A stretch of 64,000 nucleotides of DNA, taken from positions 16,817 to 80,816 of the forward strand of contig NW_027437466.1 in assembly GCF_964204645.1 (NCBI RefSeq). The letters run 5' to 3'. A program made the position numbers and the translations under genes. Below, piece after piece: positions 30,707 through 42,400 of the stretch. The notes beneath the pieces were generated by a model. That model was given only the letters and a program-made list of their open reading frames with translations. It was not told where the DNA came from and ran no database searches. The stretch is from Tubulanus polymorphus (lineage: Eukaryota; Nemertea; Palaeonemertea; Tubulaniformes; Tubulanidae). Positions within the stretch are counted from its first letter, which is position 1; the number at the start of each line of letters is the position of its first letter.

Positions 30707-31940
30707 AGTGTGTCGGCGGTTGTGGTTCGAAAAACGACTAAGTGCTGACCGGGCCTTGATCAGCGTTACGACCCGGCACTGGTCAGGGAGGGAGGGAGGG
30801 AGGAAGGCAGTATATCGGTCATTCGAAAAACGACTAAGTGCTGACCGGGCCTTGATCAGCATTACGACCCGCCCCAGTGAGGGAGGGAGAGAGGGAGGCA
30901 GTAGGTCGGTCGTCAGTCCGTTCGTCAGTGTGCCGGTGGTAGTTGTTCGAAAAATGACTAAGTGCTGACCGGGCCTTGATCAGCGTTACGACCCGGCACC
31001 GGTCAGGGAGGGAGAGAGGGAGGCAGTAGGTCGGTCGTCCGTCCGTTCGGCAGTGTGCCGGCGGTAGTTGTTCGAAAAATGACTAAGTGCTGACCGGGCC
31101 ATGATCAGCGTGACGTTTCGGCACCGGTCAGGGGGGTATGGAGGTAGTAGATCGGGCGTCCGTCCGTTCGTCAGTGTGCCGGCAGTGATGGTTGTTCGAA
31201 AAACGACTAAGTGCTGACCGGGCCTTGATCAGCGTTACGACCCGGCGCAGTGAGGGAGGGAGGCTCACACCAGGAGAGTCGTCGCTGGTAAGGGAGGGAG
31301 GGAGGGAGGCAGTAGGTCGGTCGTCCGTCCTTTCGTCAGTGTGCCGGCAGTGATGGTTGTTCGAAAAACGACTAAGTGCTGACATGGCCTTGATCAGCGT
31401 TACGACCCGGCGCAGTGAGGGAGGGAGGCAGGCACCAGGACAGTCGTCCCGCCCGTTAGTCAGTCTACCGGCATTGGTGGTTCGAAACACGACTAAGTGC
31501 TGACCGGGCCTTGATCAGCGTTACGAACCGCCGCCGGTAAGGGAGGGAGGGAGGGAGGGAGGCAGTAGGTCGGTCGTCTGTCCGTTCGTCAGTGTGCCGG
31601 CGGTGGTTGTTCGAAAAACGACTCAGTGCTGACCGGGCCTTGATCAGCGTTACGACCCGGACCAGTGAGGGAGGGAGGGAGGTTGGCAGTAGGTCGGTCG
31701 TCCGTCCGTTCGTCAGTGTGCCGGCGGTGGGTGGTTCGAAAAACGACTAAGTGCTGACCGGGCCTTGATCAGCGTTACGACCCGGAGCAGTGAGGGAGGG
31801 AGGAAGGCAATAGGTGGGTCGTCCGTCCGTTCGTCAGTGTGCCGGCAGTGCTGGTTGTTCGAAAAACGATTAAGTGCTGACCGGGCCTTGATCAGCGTTA
31901 CGACCCGGAGCAGTGAGGGAGGGAGGGAGGCAGTAGGTCG
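30707..31940 (+). repeat. Inserted copy of 28220-29450 (offset about 2,487 bp)
   Basis: At about 30,720 the sequence switches from a GTCGGCGGTTGCTG-type monomer to the GGCGGTTGTGGTTCG monomer of 28,230. It follows that block, then returns to the earlier local sequence. The unusual CGACTATGTGC occurs at 30491 and again at 32108, marking a 1,617-bp duplicated unit. The second large block lacks this, so it arose after, or was lost from, one copy. Confidence 0.75.
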
Positions 31941-33131
31941 GTCGTCCGTCCGTTCGCCAGTGTGCCGCTGGTGGTTGTTCGAAAAACGACTAAGTGCTGA
32001 CCGGGCCTTGATCAGCGTTACGACCCGGAGCAGTGAGGGAGGGAGGGAGGCAGTAGGTCGGTCGTCCATCCGTTCGTCAGTGTGTCGGCGGTTGCTGTTT
32101 GAAAAACGACTATGTGCTGACCGGGCCATGAACAGCGTTACGACCCGGCACCGGTCAGGAAGGGAGGGAGGGAGGCAGTAGGTCGGTCGTCCATCCGTTC
32201 GTCAGTGTGCCGGCGGTGGTTGTTCGAAAAACGACTAAGTGCTGACCGGGCCTTGATCAGCGTTACCACCCGGAGCAGTGAGGGAGGGAGGGAGGCAGTA
32301 GGTCGGTCGTCCATCCGTTCGTCAGTGTGTCGGCGGTTGCTGTTTGAAAAACGACTAAGTGCTGACCGGGCCATGAACAGCGTTACGACCCGGCACCGGT
32401 CAGGAAGGGAGGGAGGGAGGCAGTAGGTCGGTCGTCCATCCGTTCGTCAGTGTGCCGGCGGTGGTTGTTCGAAAAACGACTAAGTGCTGACCGGGCCTTG
32501 ATCAGCGTTACCACCCGGTGCAGTGAGGGAGGGAGGGAGGCACTAGGACAGTCGTCCGCCCGTTAGTCAGTGTGTCGGCGGTTGTTGTTCGAAAAACGAC
32601 TAAGTGCTGACCGGGTCTTGATCAGCGTTACGACCCGCAGCAGTGAGGGAGGGAGGGAGGCAGTAGGTCGGTCGTCCATCCGGTCGTTAGTGTGCCGGCG
32701 GTGGTTGTTCGAAAAACGACTAAGTGCTGACCGGGCCTTGATCAGCGTTACGACCCGGAGCAGTGAGGGAGGGAGGGAGGCAGTAGGTCGGTCGTCCGTC
32801 CGTTCGCCAGTGTGCCGCTGGTGGTTGTTCGAAAAACGACTAAGTGCTGACCGGGCCTTGATCAGCGTTACGACCCGGTGCAGTGAGGGAGGGAGGGAGG
32901 CACTATGACAGTCGTCCGCCCGTTAGTCAGTGTGTCGGCGGTTGTTGTTCGAAAAACGACTAAGTGCTGACCGGGCCTTGATCAGCGTAACGACCCGGTG
33001 CAGTGAGGGAGGGAGGGAGGGAGGCAGTAGGTCGGTCGTCCGTCCGTTCGTCAGTGTGCCGGCAGTGCTGGTTGTTCGAAAAACAATTAAGTGCTTACCG
33101 GGCCTTGATCAGCGTTACGACCCGGAGCAGT

Positions 33132-33219
33132 GAGGGAGGGAGGGAGGGAGGGAGGGAGGGAGGGAGGGAGGGAGGGAGGGAGGGAGGGAGGGAGGGAGGG
33201 AGGGAGGGAGGGAGGGAGG
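33132..33219 (+). repeat. Expanded (GGGA)n run, 88 bp
   Basis: Pure GGGA units with no interruption. Shorter counterpart of 20215-20389, flanked by the same CAATTAAGTGCTTACC and CAGTAGGTAGG monomers. Confidence 0.95.
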
Positions 33220-33450
33220 CAGTAGGTAGGTCGTCCGTCCGTTCGTCAGTGTGCCGGCAGTGCTGGTTGTTCGAAAAACGAGTAAGTGCTGACCGGGCCT
33301 TGATCAGCATTACCACCCGGAGCAGTGAGGGAGGGAGGGAGGCAGTAGGTCGGTCGTCCGTCCGTTCGTCAGTGTGCCGGCAGTGATGGTTGTTCGAAAA
33401 ACGACTAAGGGCTGACCGGGCCTTGATCAGCGTTACGACCCGGAGCAGTG

Positions 33451-33660
33451 AGGGAGGGAGGGAGGGAGGGAGGGAGGGAGGGAGGGAGGGAGGGAGGGAG
33501 GGAGGGAGGGAGGGAGGGAGGGAGGGAGGGAGGGAGGGAGGGAGGGAGGGAGGAGGGAGGGAGGGAGGGAGGGAGGGAGGGAGGGAGGGAGGGAGGGAGG
33601 GAGGGAGGGAGGGAGGGAGGGAGGGAGGGAGGGAGGGAGGGAGGGAGGGAGGGAGGGAGG
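33451..33660 (+). repeat. Expanded (GGGA)n run, 210 bp, longest in window
   Basis: About 52 units with one GGAGGAGGG interruption near 33,552. Longer counterpart of 20621-20781. Confidence 0.95.
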
Positions 33661-33768
33661 CAGTAGGTCGGTCGTCCGTCCGTTTGTCAGTGTGCCGGCA
33701 GTGATGGTTGTTCGAAAAACGACTAAGGGCTGACCGGGCCTTGATCAGCGTTACGACCCGGAGCAGTG

Positions 33769-33868
33769 AGGGAGGGAGGGAGGGAGGGAGGGAGGGAGGG
33801 AGGGAGGGAGGGAGGGAGGGAGGGAGGGAGGGAGGGAGGGAGGGAGGGAGGGAGGGAGGGAGGGAGGT
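33769..33868 (+). repeat. Expanded (GGGA)n run, 100 bp
   Basis: About 25 pure units ending GAGGTAGACAGTAGG. Shorter counterpart of 20890-21029. Confidence 0.95.
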
Positions 33869-36800
33869 AGACAGTAGGTCGGTCGTCCGTCCGTTTGTCA
33901 GTGTGCCGGCAGTGATGGTTGTTCGAAAAACGACTAAGGGCTGACCGGGCTTTGATCTGCGTTACGACCCTGCGCAGTGAGGGAGGGAGGCAGGCACCAG
34001 GAGAGTCGTCGCCGGTAAGGGAGGGAGGGAGGGAGGGAGGCAGTAGGACGGTCGTCCGTCCTTTCGTCGGTGTGCCGGCAGTGATGGTTGTTCGAAAAAC
34101 GACTAAGTGCTGACCGGGCCTTGATCAGCGTTACGACCCGGCGCAGTGAGGGAAAGAGGCAGGCACCAGGACAGTCGTCTGCCCGTTAGTCAGTCTGCCG
34201 GCTTTGGTGGTTCGAAACACGACTAAGTGCTGACCGGGCCTTGATCAGCGTTACGACCCGGCGCCGGTAAGGGAGGGAGGGAGGGGGACAGTAGGTCGGT
34301 CGTCCGTCCGTGCGTCAGTGTGCCGGCAGTGCTGGTTGTTCGAAAAACGACTAAGTGCTGACCGGGCCTTGATCAGCGTTACGACCCGGAGCAGTGAGGG
34401 AGGGAGGGGGACAGTAGGTCGGTCGTCCGTCCGTTCGTAAGTGTGCCGGCGGTGGTTCTTCGAAAAAACGACTAAGTGCTGACCGGGCCTAGATCAGCGT
34501 TACGACCGGGTGCAGTGAGGGAGGAGGGAGGCAGTAGGTCAGTCGTCCGTCCGTTCGTCAGTGTGCCGGCAGTGCTGGTTGTTCGAAAAACGACTAAGTG
34601 CTGACCGGGCCTTGATCAGCGTTACGACCCGGAGCAGTGAGGGAGGGAGGGAGGCAGTAGGTCGGTCGTCCGTCCGTTCGTAAGTGTGCCGGCGGTGGTT
34701 CTTCAAAAAAACGACTAAGTGCTGACCGGGCCTTGAACAGCGTTACGACCCGGCGCTGGTCAGGGAGGGAGGGAGGGAGGCAGTAGATCGGTCGTCCATC
34801 CGTTCGTCAGTGTGCCGGCGGTGGTAGTTCGAAAAACGACTAGAGTGCTGACCGGGCCTTGATCAGCGTTACGACCCGGCACCGGTCAGGGAGGGAGGGA
34901 GGGTGGCAGTAGGTCGGTCGTCCGTCCGTTCGTCAGTGTGCCGGCGGTGGTGGTTCGAAAAACGACTAAGTGCTGACCGGGCCTTGATCAGCGTTATGAC
35001 CCGGCACCGGTGAGGGAGGGAGGGATGGAGGCAGTAGGTCGGTCGTCCGTCCGTTCGTCAGAGTGCCGGCAGTGCTGGTGGTTCGAAAAACGACTAAGTG
35101 CTGACCGGGCCTTGATCAGCGTTACGACCCGGAGCAGTGAGGGAGGGAGGAAGGCAGTAGGTGGGTCGTCCGTCCGTTCGTCAGTGTGCCGGCAGTGCTG
35201 GTTGTTCGAAAAACGAGTAAGTGCTGACCGGGCCTTGATCAGCGATACGACCCGGTGCAGTGAGGGAGGGAGGGAGGGAGGCAGCAGGTCGGTCGTCCGT
35301 CCGTTCGTCAGTGTGCCGGCGGTGGTTGTTGGAAAAACGACTAAGGGCTGACCGGGCCTTGATCAGCGTTACGACCCGGAGCAGTGAGGGAGGGAGGGAG
35401 GCAGTAGGTCGGTCGTCCGTCCGTTCGTCAGTGTGCCGGCGGTGGTTCTTCGAAAAAACGACTAAGTGCTGACCGGGCCTTGATCAGCGTTACGACCCGG
35501 CGCTGGTCAGGGAGGGAGGGAGGCAGTAGGTCGGTCGTCCATCCGTTCGTTAGTGTGCCGCCGGTGGTGGTTCGAAAAACGACTAAGTGCTGACTGGGCC
35601 TTGATCAGCGTTACGACTTGGCAACGGCCAGGGAGGGAGGGATGGAGGTAGTAGGTCGGTCGTCCGTCCGTTCGTCAGTGTGCCGGCAGTACTGGTTGTT
35701 CGAAAAACAATTAAGTGCTGACCGGGCCTTGATCAGCGTTACGACCCGGAGCAGTGAGGGAGGGAGGGAGGCAGTAGGTCGGTCGTCCGTCCGTTCGTCA
35801 GTGTGCCGGCAGTACTGGTTGTTCGAAAAACAATTAAGTGCTGACCGGGCCTTGATCAGCGTTACGACCCGGAGCAGTGAGGGAGGGAGGGAGGGAGGCA
35901 GTAGGTCGGTCGTCCGTCCGTTTGTCAGTGTGCCAGCAGTGATGGTTGTTCGAAAAACGACTAAGGGCTGACCGGGCCTTGATCAGCGTTACGACCCGGA
36001 ACAGTGAGGGAGGGAGGGAGTCAGTAGGTAGGTCGTTCGTCCGTTCGTCAGTGTTCCGGCAGTGGTGGTTCGAAAAACGACTAAGTGCTGACCGGGCCTT
36101 GATCAGCGTTACGATCCGGCACCGGTCAGGGAGGGAGGGAGGGTGGCAGTAGGTCGGTCGTCCGTCCGTTCGTCAGTGTGCCGGCGGTTGTGGTTCGAAA
36201 AACGACTAAGTGCTGACCGGGCCTTGATCAGCGTTACGACCCGGCACTGGTCAGGGAGGGAGGGAGGGAGGAAGGCAGTATATCGGTCATTCGAAAAACG
36301 ACTAGGTGCTGACCGGGCCTTGATCAGCATTACGACCCGCCGCAGTGAGGGAGGGAGAGAGGGAGGCAGTAGGTCGGTCGTCAGTCCGTTCGTCAGTGTG
36401 CCGGTGGTAGTTGTTCGAAAAATGACTAAGTGCTGACCGGGCCTTGATCAGCGTTACGACCCGGCACCGGTCAGGGAGGGAGAGAGGGAGGCAGTAGGTC
36501 GGTCGTCCGTCCGTTCGGCAGTGTGCCGGCGGTAGTTGTTCGAAAAATGACTAAGTGCTGACTGGGCCATGATCAGCGTGACGTTTCGGCACCGGTCAGG
36601 GGGGGATGGAGGTAGTAGGTCGGGCGTCCGTCCGTTCGTCAGTGTGCCGGCAGTGATGGTTGTTCGAAAAACGACTAAGTGCTGTCCGGGCCTTGATCAG
36701 CGTTACGATCCGGCGCCGGTCAGGGAGGGAGGGAGGGGGACAGTAGGTCGGTCGTCCATCCGTTCGTCAGTGTGCCGGCGGTGGTTGTTCGAAAAACGAC

Positions 36801-39469
36801 TAAGGGCTGACCGGGCCTTGATCAGCGTTACGACCCGGCACCGATCAGGGAGGGAGGGAGGGTGGCAGTAGGTCGGTCGTCCGTCCATTCGTCAGAGTGC
36901 CGGCGGTGGTTGTTCGAAAAACGACTCAGTGATGACCGGGCCTTGATCAGCGTTACGACCCGGCACTGGTCAGGGAGGGAGGGAGGGAGGAAGGCAGTAT
37001 ATCGGTCATTCGAAAAACGACTAAGTGCTGACCGGGCCTTGATCAGCATTACGACCCGCCGCAGTGAGGGAGGGAGAGAGGGAGGCAGTAGGTCGGTCGT
37101 CAGTCCGTTCGTCAGTGTGCCGGTGGTAGTTGTTCGAAAAATGACTAAGTGCTGACCGGGCCTTGATCAGCGTTACGACCCGGCACCGGTCAGGGAGGGA
37201 GAGAGGGAGGCAGTAGGTCGGTCGTCCGTCCGTTCGGCAGTGTGCCGGCGGTAGTTGTTCGAAAAATGACTAAGTGCTGACCGGGCCATGATCAGCGTGA
37301 CGTTTCGGCACCGGTCAGGGGGGTATGGAGGTAGTAGGTCGGGCGTCCGTCCGTTCGTCAGTGTGCCGGCAGTGATGGTTGTTCGAAAAACGACTAAGTG
37401 CTGTCCGGGCCTTGATCAGCGTTACGATCTGGCGCCGGTCAGGGAGGGAGGGAGGGGGACAGTAGGTCGGTCGTCCATCCGTTCGTCAGTGTGCCGGCGG
37501 TGGTTGTTCGAAAAACGACTAAGGGCTGACCGGGCCTTGATCAGCGTTACGACCCGGAGCAGTGAGGGAGGGAGGGGGACAGTAGGTCGGTCGTCCGTCC
37601 GTTCGTCAGTGTGCCGGCGGTGGTTGTTGGAAAAACGACTAAGGGCTGACCGGGCCTTGATCAGCGTTACGACCCGGAGCAGTGAGGGAGGGAGGGAGGG
37701 AGGCAGTTGGTCGGTCGTCCGTCCGTTCGTCAGTGTGCCGGCGGTGGTTCTTCGAAAAAACGACTAAGTGCTGACCGGGCCTTGATCAGCGTTACGACCC
37801 GGCGCTGGTCATGGAGGGAGGGAGGCAGTAGGTCGGTCGTCCATCCGTTCGTTTGTGTGCCGCCGGTGGTGGTTTGAAAAACGACTAAGTGCTGACTGGG
37901 CCTTGATCAGCGTTATGACTTGGCAACGGCCAGGGAGGGAGGGATGGAGGTAGTAGGTCGGTCGTCCGTCCGTTCGTCAGTGTGCCGGCAGTACTGGTTG
38001 TTCGAAAAACAATTAAGTGCTGACCGGGCCTTGATCAGCGTTACGACCCGGAGCAGTGAGGGAGGGAGGGAGGCAGTAGGTCGGTCGTCCGTCCGTTTGT
38101 CAGTGTGCCGGCAGTACTGGTTGTTCGAAAAACAATTAAGTGCTGACCGGGCCTTGATCAGCGTTACGACCCGGAGCAGTGAGGGAGGGAGGGAGGGAGG
38201 CAGTAGGTCGGTCGTCCGTCCGTTTGTCAGTGTGCCAGCAGTGATGGTTGTTCGAAAAACAACTAAGGGCTGACCGGGCCTTGATCAGCGTTACGACCCG
38301 GAACAGTGAGGGAGGGAGGGAGTCAGTAGGTAGGTCGTTCGTCCGTTCGTCAGTGTTCCGGCAGTGGTGGTTCGAAAAACGACTAAGTGCTGACCGGGCC
38401 TTGATCAGCGTTACGATCCGGCACCGGTCAGGGAGGGAGGGAGGGTGGCAGTAGGTCGGTCGTCCGTCCGTTCGTCAGTGTGCCGGCGGTTGTGGTTCGA
38501 AAAACGACTAAGTGCTGACCGGGCCTTGATCAGCGTTACGACCCGGTGCAGTGAGGGAGGGAGGGAGGGAGGAAGGCAGTATATCGGTCATTCGAAAAAC
38601 GACTAAGTGCTGACCGGGCCTTGATCAGCATTACGACCCGCCGCAGTGAGGGAGGGAGAGAGGGAGGCAGTAGGTCGGTCGTCAGTCCGTTCGTCAGTGT
38701 GCCGGTGGTAGTTGTTCGAAAAATGACTAAGTGCTGACCGGGCCTTGATCAGCGTTACGACCCGGCACCGGTCAGGGAGGGAGAGAGGGAGGCAGTAGGT
38801 CGGTCGTCCGTCCGTTCGGCAGTGTGCCGGCGGTAGTTGTTCGAAAAATGACTAAGTGCTGACCGGGCCATGATCAGCGTGACGTTTCGGCACCGGTCAG
38901 GGGGGTATGGAGGTAGTAGGTCGGGCGTCCGTCCGTTCGTCAGTGTGCCGGCAGTGATGGTTGTTCGAAAAACGACTAAGTGCTGTCCGGGCCTTGATCA
39001 GCGTTACGATCCGGCGCCGGTCAGGGAGGGAGGGAGGGGGACAGTAGGTCGGTCGTCCATCCGTTCGTCAGTGTGCCGGCGGTGGTTGTTCGAAAAACGA
39101 CTAAGGGCTGACCGGGCCTTGTTCAGCGTTACGACCCGGCACCGGTCAGGGAGGGAGGGAGGGTGGCAGTAGGTCGGTCGTCCGTCCATTCGTCAGAGTG
39201 CCGGCGGTGGTTGTTCGAAAAACGACTAAGTGATGACCGGGCCTTGATCAGCGTTACGACCCGGTCCAGTGAGGGAGGGAGGGAGGGAGGGAGGCAGTAG
39301 GCCGGTCGTCCGTCCGTTTGTCAGTGTGCCGGCAGTGATGGTTGTTCAGAAAACGACTAAGGGCTTACTGGGCCTTGATCAGCGTTACGACCCGGAGCAG
39401 TGAGGGAGGGAGGGAGGCAGTAGGTAGGTCGTCCGTCCGTTTGTCAGTGTGCCGGCAGTAATGGTTGTT

Positions 39470-42400
39470 CGAAAAACGACTAAGTGCTCACCGGGCCTTG
39501 ATCAGCGTTACGACCTGGAGCAGTGAAGGAGGAAGGGGGACAGTAGGTCGGTCGTCCGTCCGTTCGTCAGTATGCCGGCGGTGGTTGTTCAAAAAACGAC
39601 CAAGTGCTGACAAGGCCTTGATCAGCGTTACGACCCGGCACTGGTCAGGGAGGGAGGGAGGGAGGCAGTAGGTCGGTCATCCGTCCGTTCGTCAGAGTGC
39701 CGGCGGTAGCTGTTCGAAAAACGACTAAGTGCTGACCGGGCCTTGATCAGCGTTACGACCCGGCGCAGTGAGGGAGGGAGGGAGGGAGGCAGTAGGTCGG
39801 TCGTCCATCCGTTTGTCAGTGTGCCGGCGGTGGTTGTTCGAAAAACGACTAAGTTCTGACCGGGCCTTGATCAGCGTTACGACCCGATGCAGTGAGGGAG
39901 GGAGGGAGGCACTAGGACAGTCGTCCGCCCGTTAGTCAGTGTGTCGGCGGTTGTTGTTCGAAAAACGACTAAGCTGACCGGGCCATGAACAGCGTTACGA
40001 CCCGGCACCGGTCAGGAAGGGAGGGAGGGTGGCAGTAGGTCGGTCGTCCGTCCGTTCGTCAGTGTGCCGGCGGTGGTTGTTCGAAAAACGACTAAGTGCT
40101 GACCGGGCCTTAATCAGCGTTACGACCCGGCACCGGTCAGGGAGGGAGGGAGGGAGGGAGGCAGTAGGTCGGTCGTCCGTCCGTTCGTCAGTGTGCCGGC
40201 GGTGGTTGTTCGAAAAACGACTAAGTGCTGACCGGGCCTTGATCAGCGTTACGACCCGGAGCAGTGAGGGAGGGAGGGAGGCAGTAGGTCGGTCGTCCGT
40301 CCGTTCGCCAGTGTGCCGGCGGTGGTTTTTCGAAAAACGACTAAGCGCTGACCGGGCCTTAATCAGCGTTACGACCCGGAGCATTGAGGGAGGGAGGGAG
40401 GGAGGCAGTAGGTCGGTCGTCCGTCCGTTTGTCAGTGTGCCGGCAGTGATGGTTGTTCGAAAAACGACTAAGGGCTGACTGGGCCTTGATCAGCGTTACG
40501 ACTTGGCAACGGCCAGGGAGGGAGGGATGGAGGTAGTAGGTCGGTCGTCCGTCCGTTCGTCAGTGTGCCAGCAGTACTGGTTGTTCGAAAAACAATTAAG
40601 TGCTGACCGGGCCTTGATCAGCGTTATGACCCGGAGCAGTGAGGGAGGGAGGGAGGCAGTAGGTCGGTCGTCCGTCCGTTCGTCAGTGTGCCGGCAGTAC
40701 TGGTGGTTCGAAAAACAATTAAGTGCTGACCGGGCCTTGATCAGCGTTACGACCCGGAGCAGTGAGGGAGGGAGGGAGGGAGGGAGGCAGTAGGTCGGTC
40801 GTCCGTCCGTTTGTCAGTGTGCCGGCAGTGATGGTTGTTCGAAAAACGACTAAGGGCTGACCGGGCCTTGATCAGCGTTACGACCCGGAACAGTGAGGGA
40901 GGGAGGGAGTCAGTAGGTAGGTCGTTCGTCCGTTCGTCAGTGTTCCGGCAGTGGTGGTTCGAAAAACGACTAAGTGCTGACCGGGCCTTGATCAGCGTTA
41001 CGATCCGGCACCGGTCAGGGAGGGAGGGAGGGTGGCAGTAGGTCGGTCGTCCGTCCGTTCGTCAGTGTGCCGGCGGTTGTGGTTCGAAAAACGACTAAGT
41101 GCTGACCGGGCCTTGATCAGCGTTACGACCCGGCACTGGTCAGGGAGGGAGGGAGGGAGGAAGGCAGTATATCGGTCATTCGAAAAACGACTAAGTGCTG
41201 ACCGGGCCTTGATCAGCATTACGACCCGCCCCAGTGAGGGAGGGAGAGAGGGAGGCAGTAGGTCGGTCGTCAGTCCGTTCGTCAGTGTGCCGGTGGTAGT
41301 TGTTCGAAAAATGACTAAGTGCTGACCGGGCCTTGATCAGCGTTACGACCCGGCACCGGTCAGGGAGGGAGAGAGGGAGGCAGTAGGTCGGTCGTCCGTC
41401 CGTTCGGCAGTGTGCCGGCGGTAGTTGTTCGAAAAATGACTAAGTGCTGACCGGGCCATGATCAGCGTGACGTTTCGGCACCGGTCAGGGGGGTATGGAG
41501 GTAGTAGATCGGGCGTCCGTCCGTTCGTCAGTGTGCCGGCAGTGATGGTTGTTCGAAAAACGACTAAGTGCTGACCGGGCCTTGATCAGCGTTACGACCC
41601 GGCGCAGTGAGGGAGGGAGGCTCACACCAGGAGAGTCGTCGCTGGTAAGGGAGGGAGGGAGGGAGGCAGTAGGTCGGTCGTCCGTCCTTTCGTCAGTGTG
41701 CCGGCAGTGATGGTTGTTCGAAAAACGACTAAGTGCTGACATGGCCTTGATCAGCGTTACGACCCGGCGCAGTGAGGGAGGGAGGCAGGCACCAGGACAG
41801 TCGTCCGCCCGTTAGTCAGTCTACCGGCATTGGTGGTTCGAAACACGACTAAGTGCTGACCGGGCCTTGATCAGCGTTACGAACCGCCGCCGGTAAGGGA
41901 GGGAGGGAGGGAGGGAGGCAGTAGGTCGGTCGTCTGTCCGTTCGTCAGTGTGCCGGCGGTGGTTGTTCGAAAAACGACTCAGTGCTGACCGGGCCTTGAT
42001 CAGCGTTACGACCCGGACCAGTGAGGGAGGGAGGGAGGTTGGCAGTAGGTCGGTCGTCCGTCCGTTCGTCAGTGTGCCGGCGGTGGTGGTTCGAAAAACG
42101 ACTAAGTGCTGACCGGGCCTTGATCAGCGTTACGACCCGGAGCAGTGAGGGAGGGAGGAAGGCAGTAGGTGGGTCGTCCGTCCGTTCGTCAGTGTGCCGG
42201 CAGTGCTGGTTGTTCGAAAAACGATTAAGTGCTGACCGGGCCTTGATCAGCGTTACGACCCGGAGCAGTGAGGGAGGGAGGGAGGCAGTAGGTCGGTCGT
42301 CCGTCCGTTCGCCAGCGTGCCGCTGGTGGTTGTTCGAAAAACGACTAAGTGCTGACCGGGCCTTGATGAGCGTTACGACCCGGAGCAGTGAGGGAGGGAG

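Larger units (their letters stand above)
20106..32980 (+). repeat. Large tandem duplication, first copy (about 12.9 kb)
   Basis: This block is nearly identical to 33023-44190. The offset is 12,917 bp at the start, 12,840-12,844 over most of the length, and 11,213 near the end. The offset change is explained by tetranucleotide length differences and by an extra 1.6-kb internal duplication in this copy. Over long stretches (for example 21121-27540) I see only isolated substitutions. Confidence 0.9.
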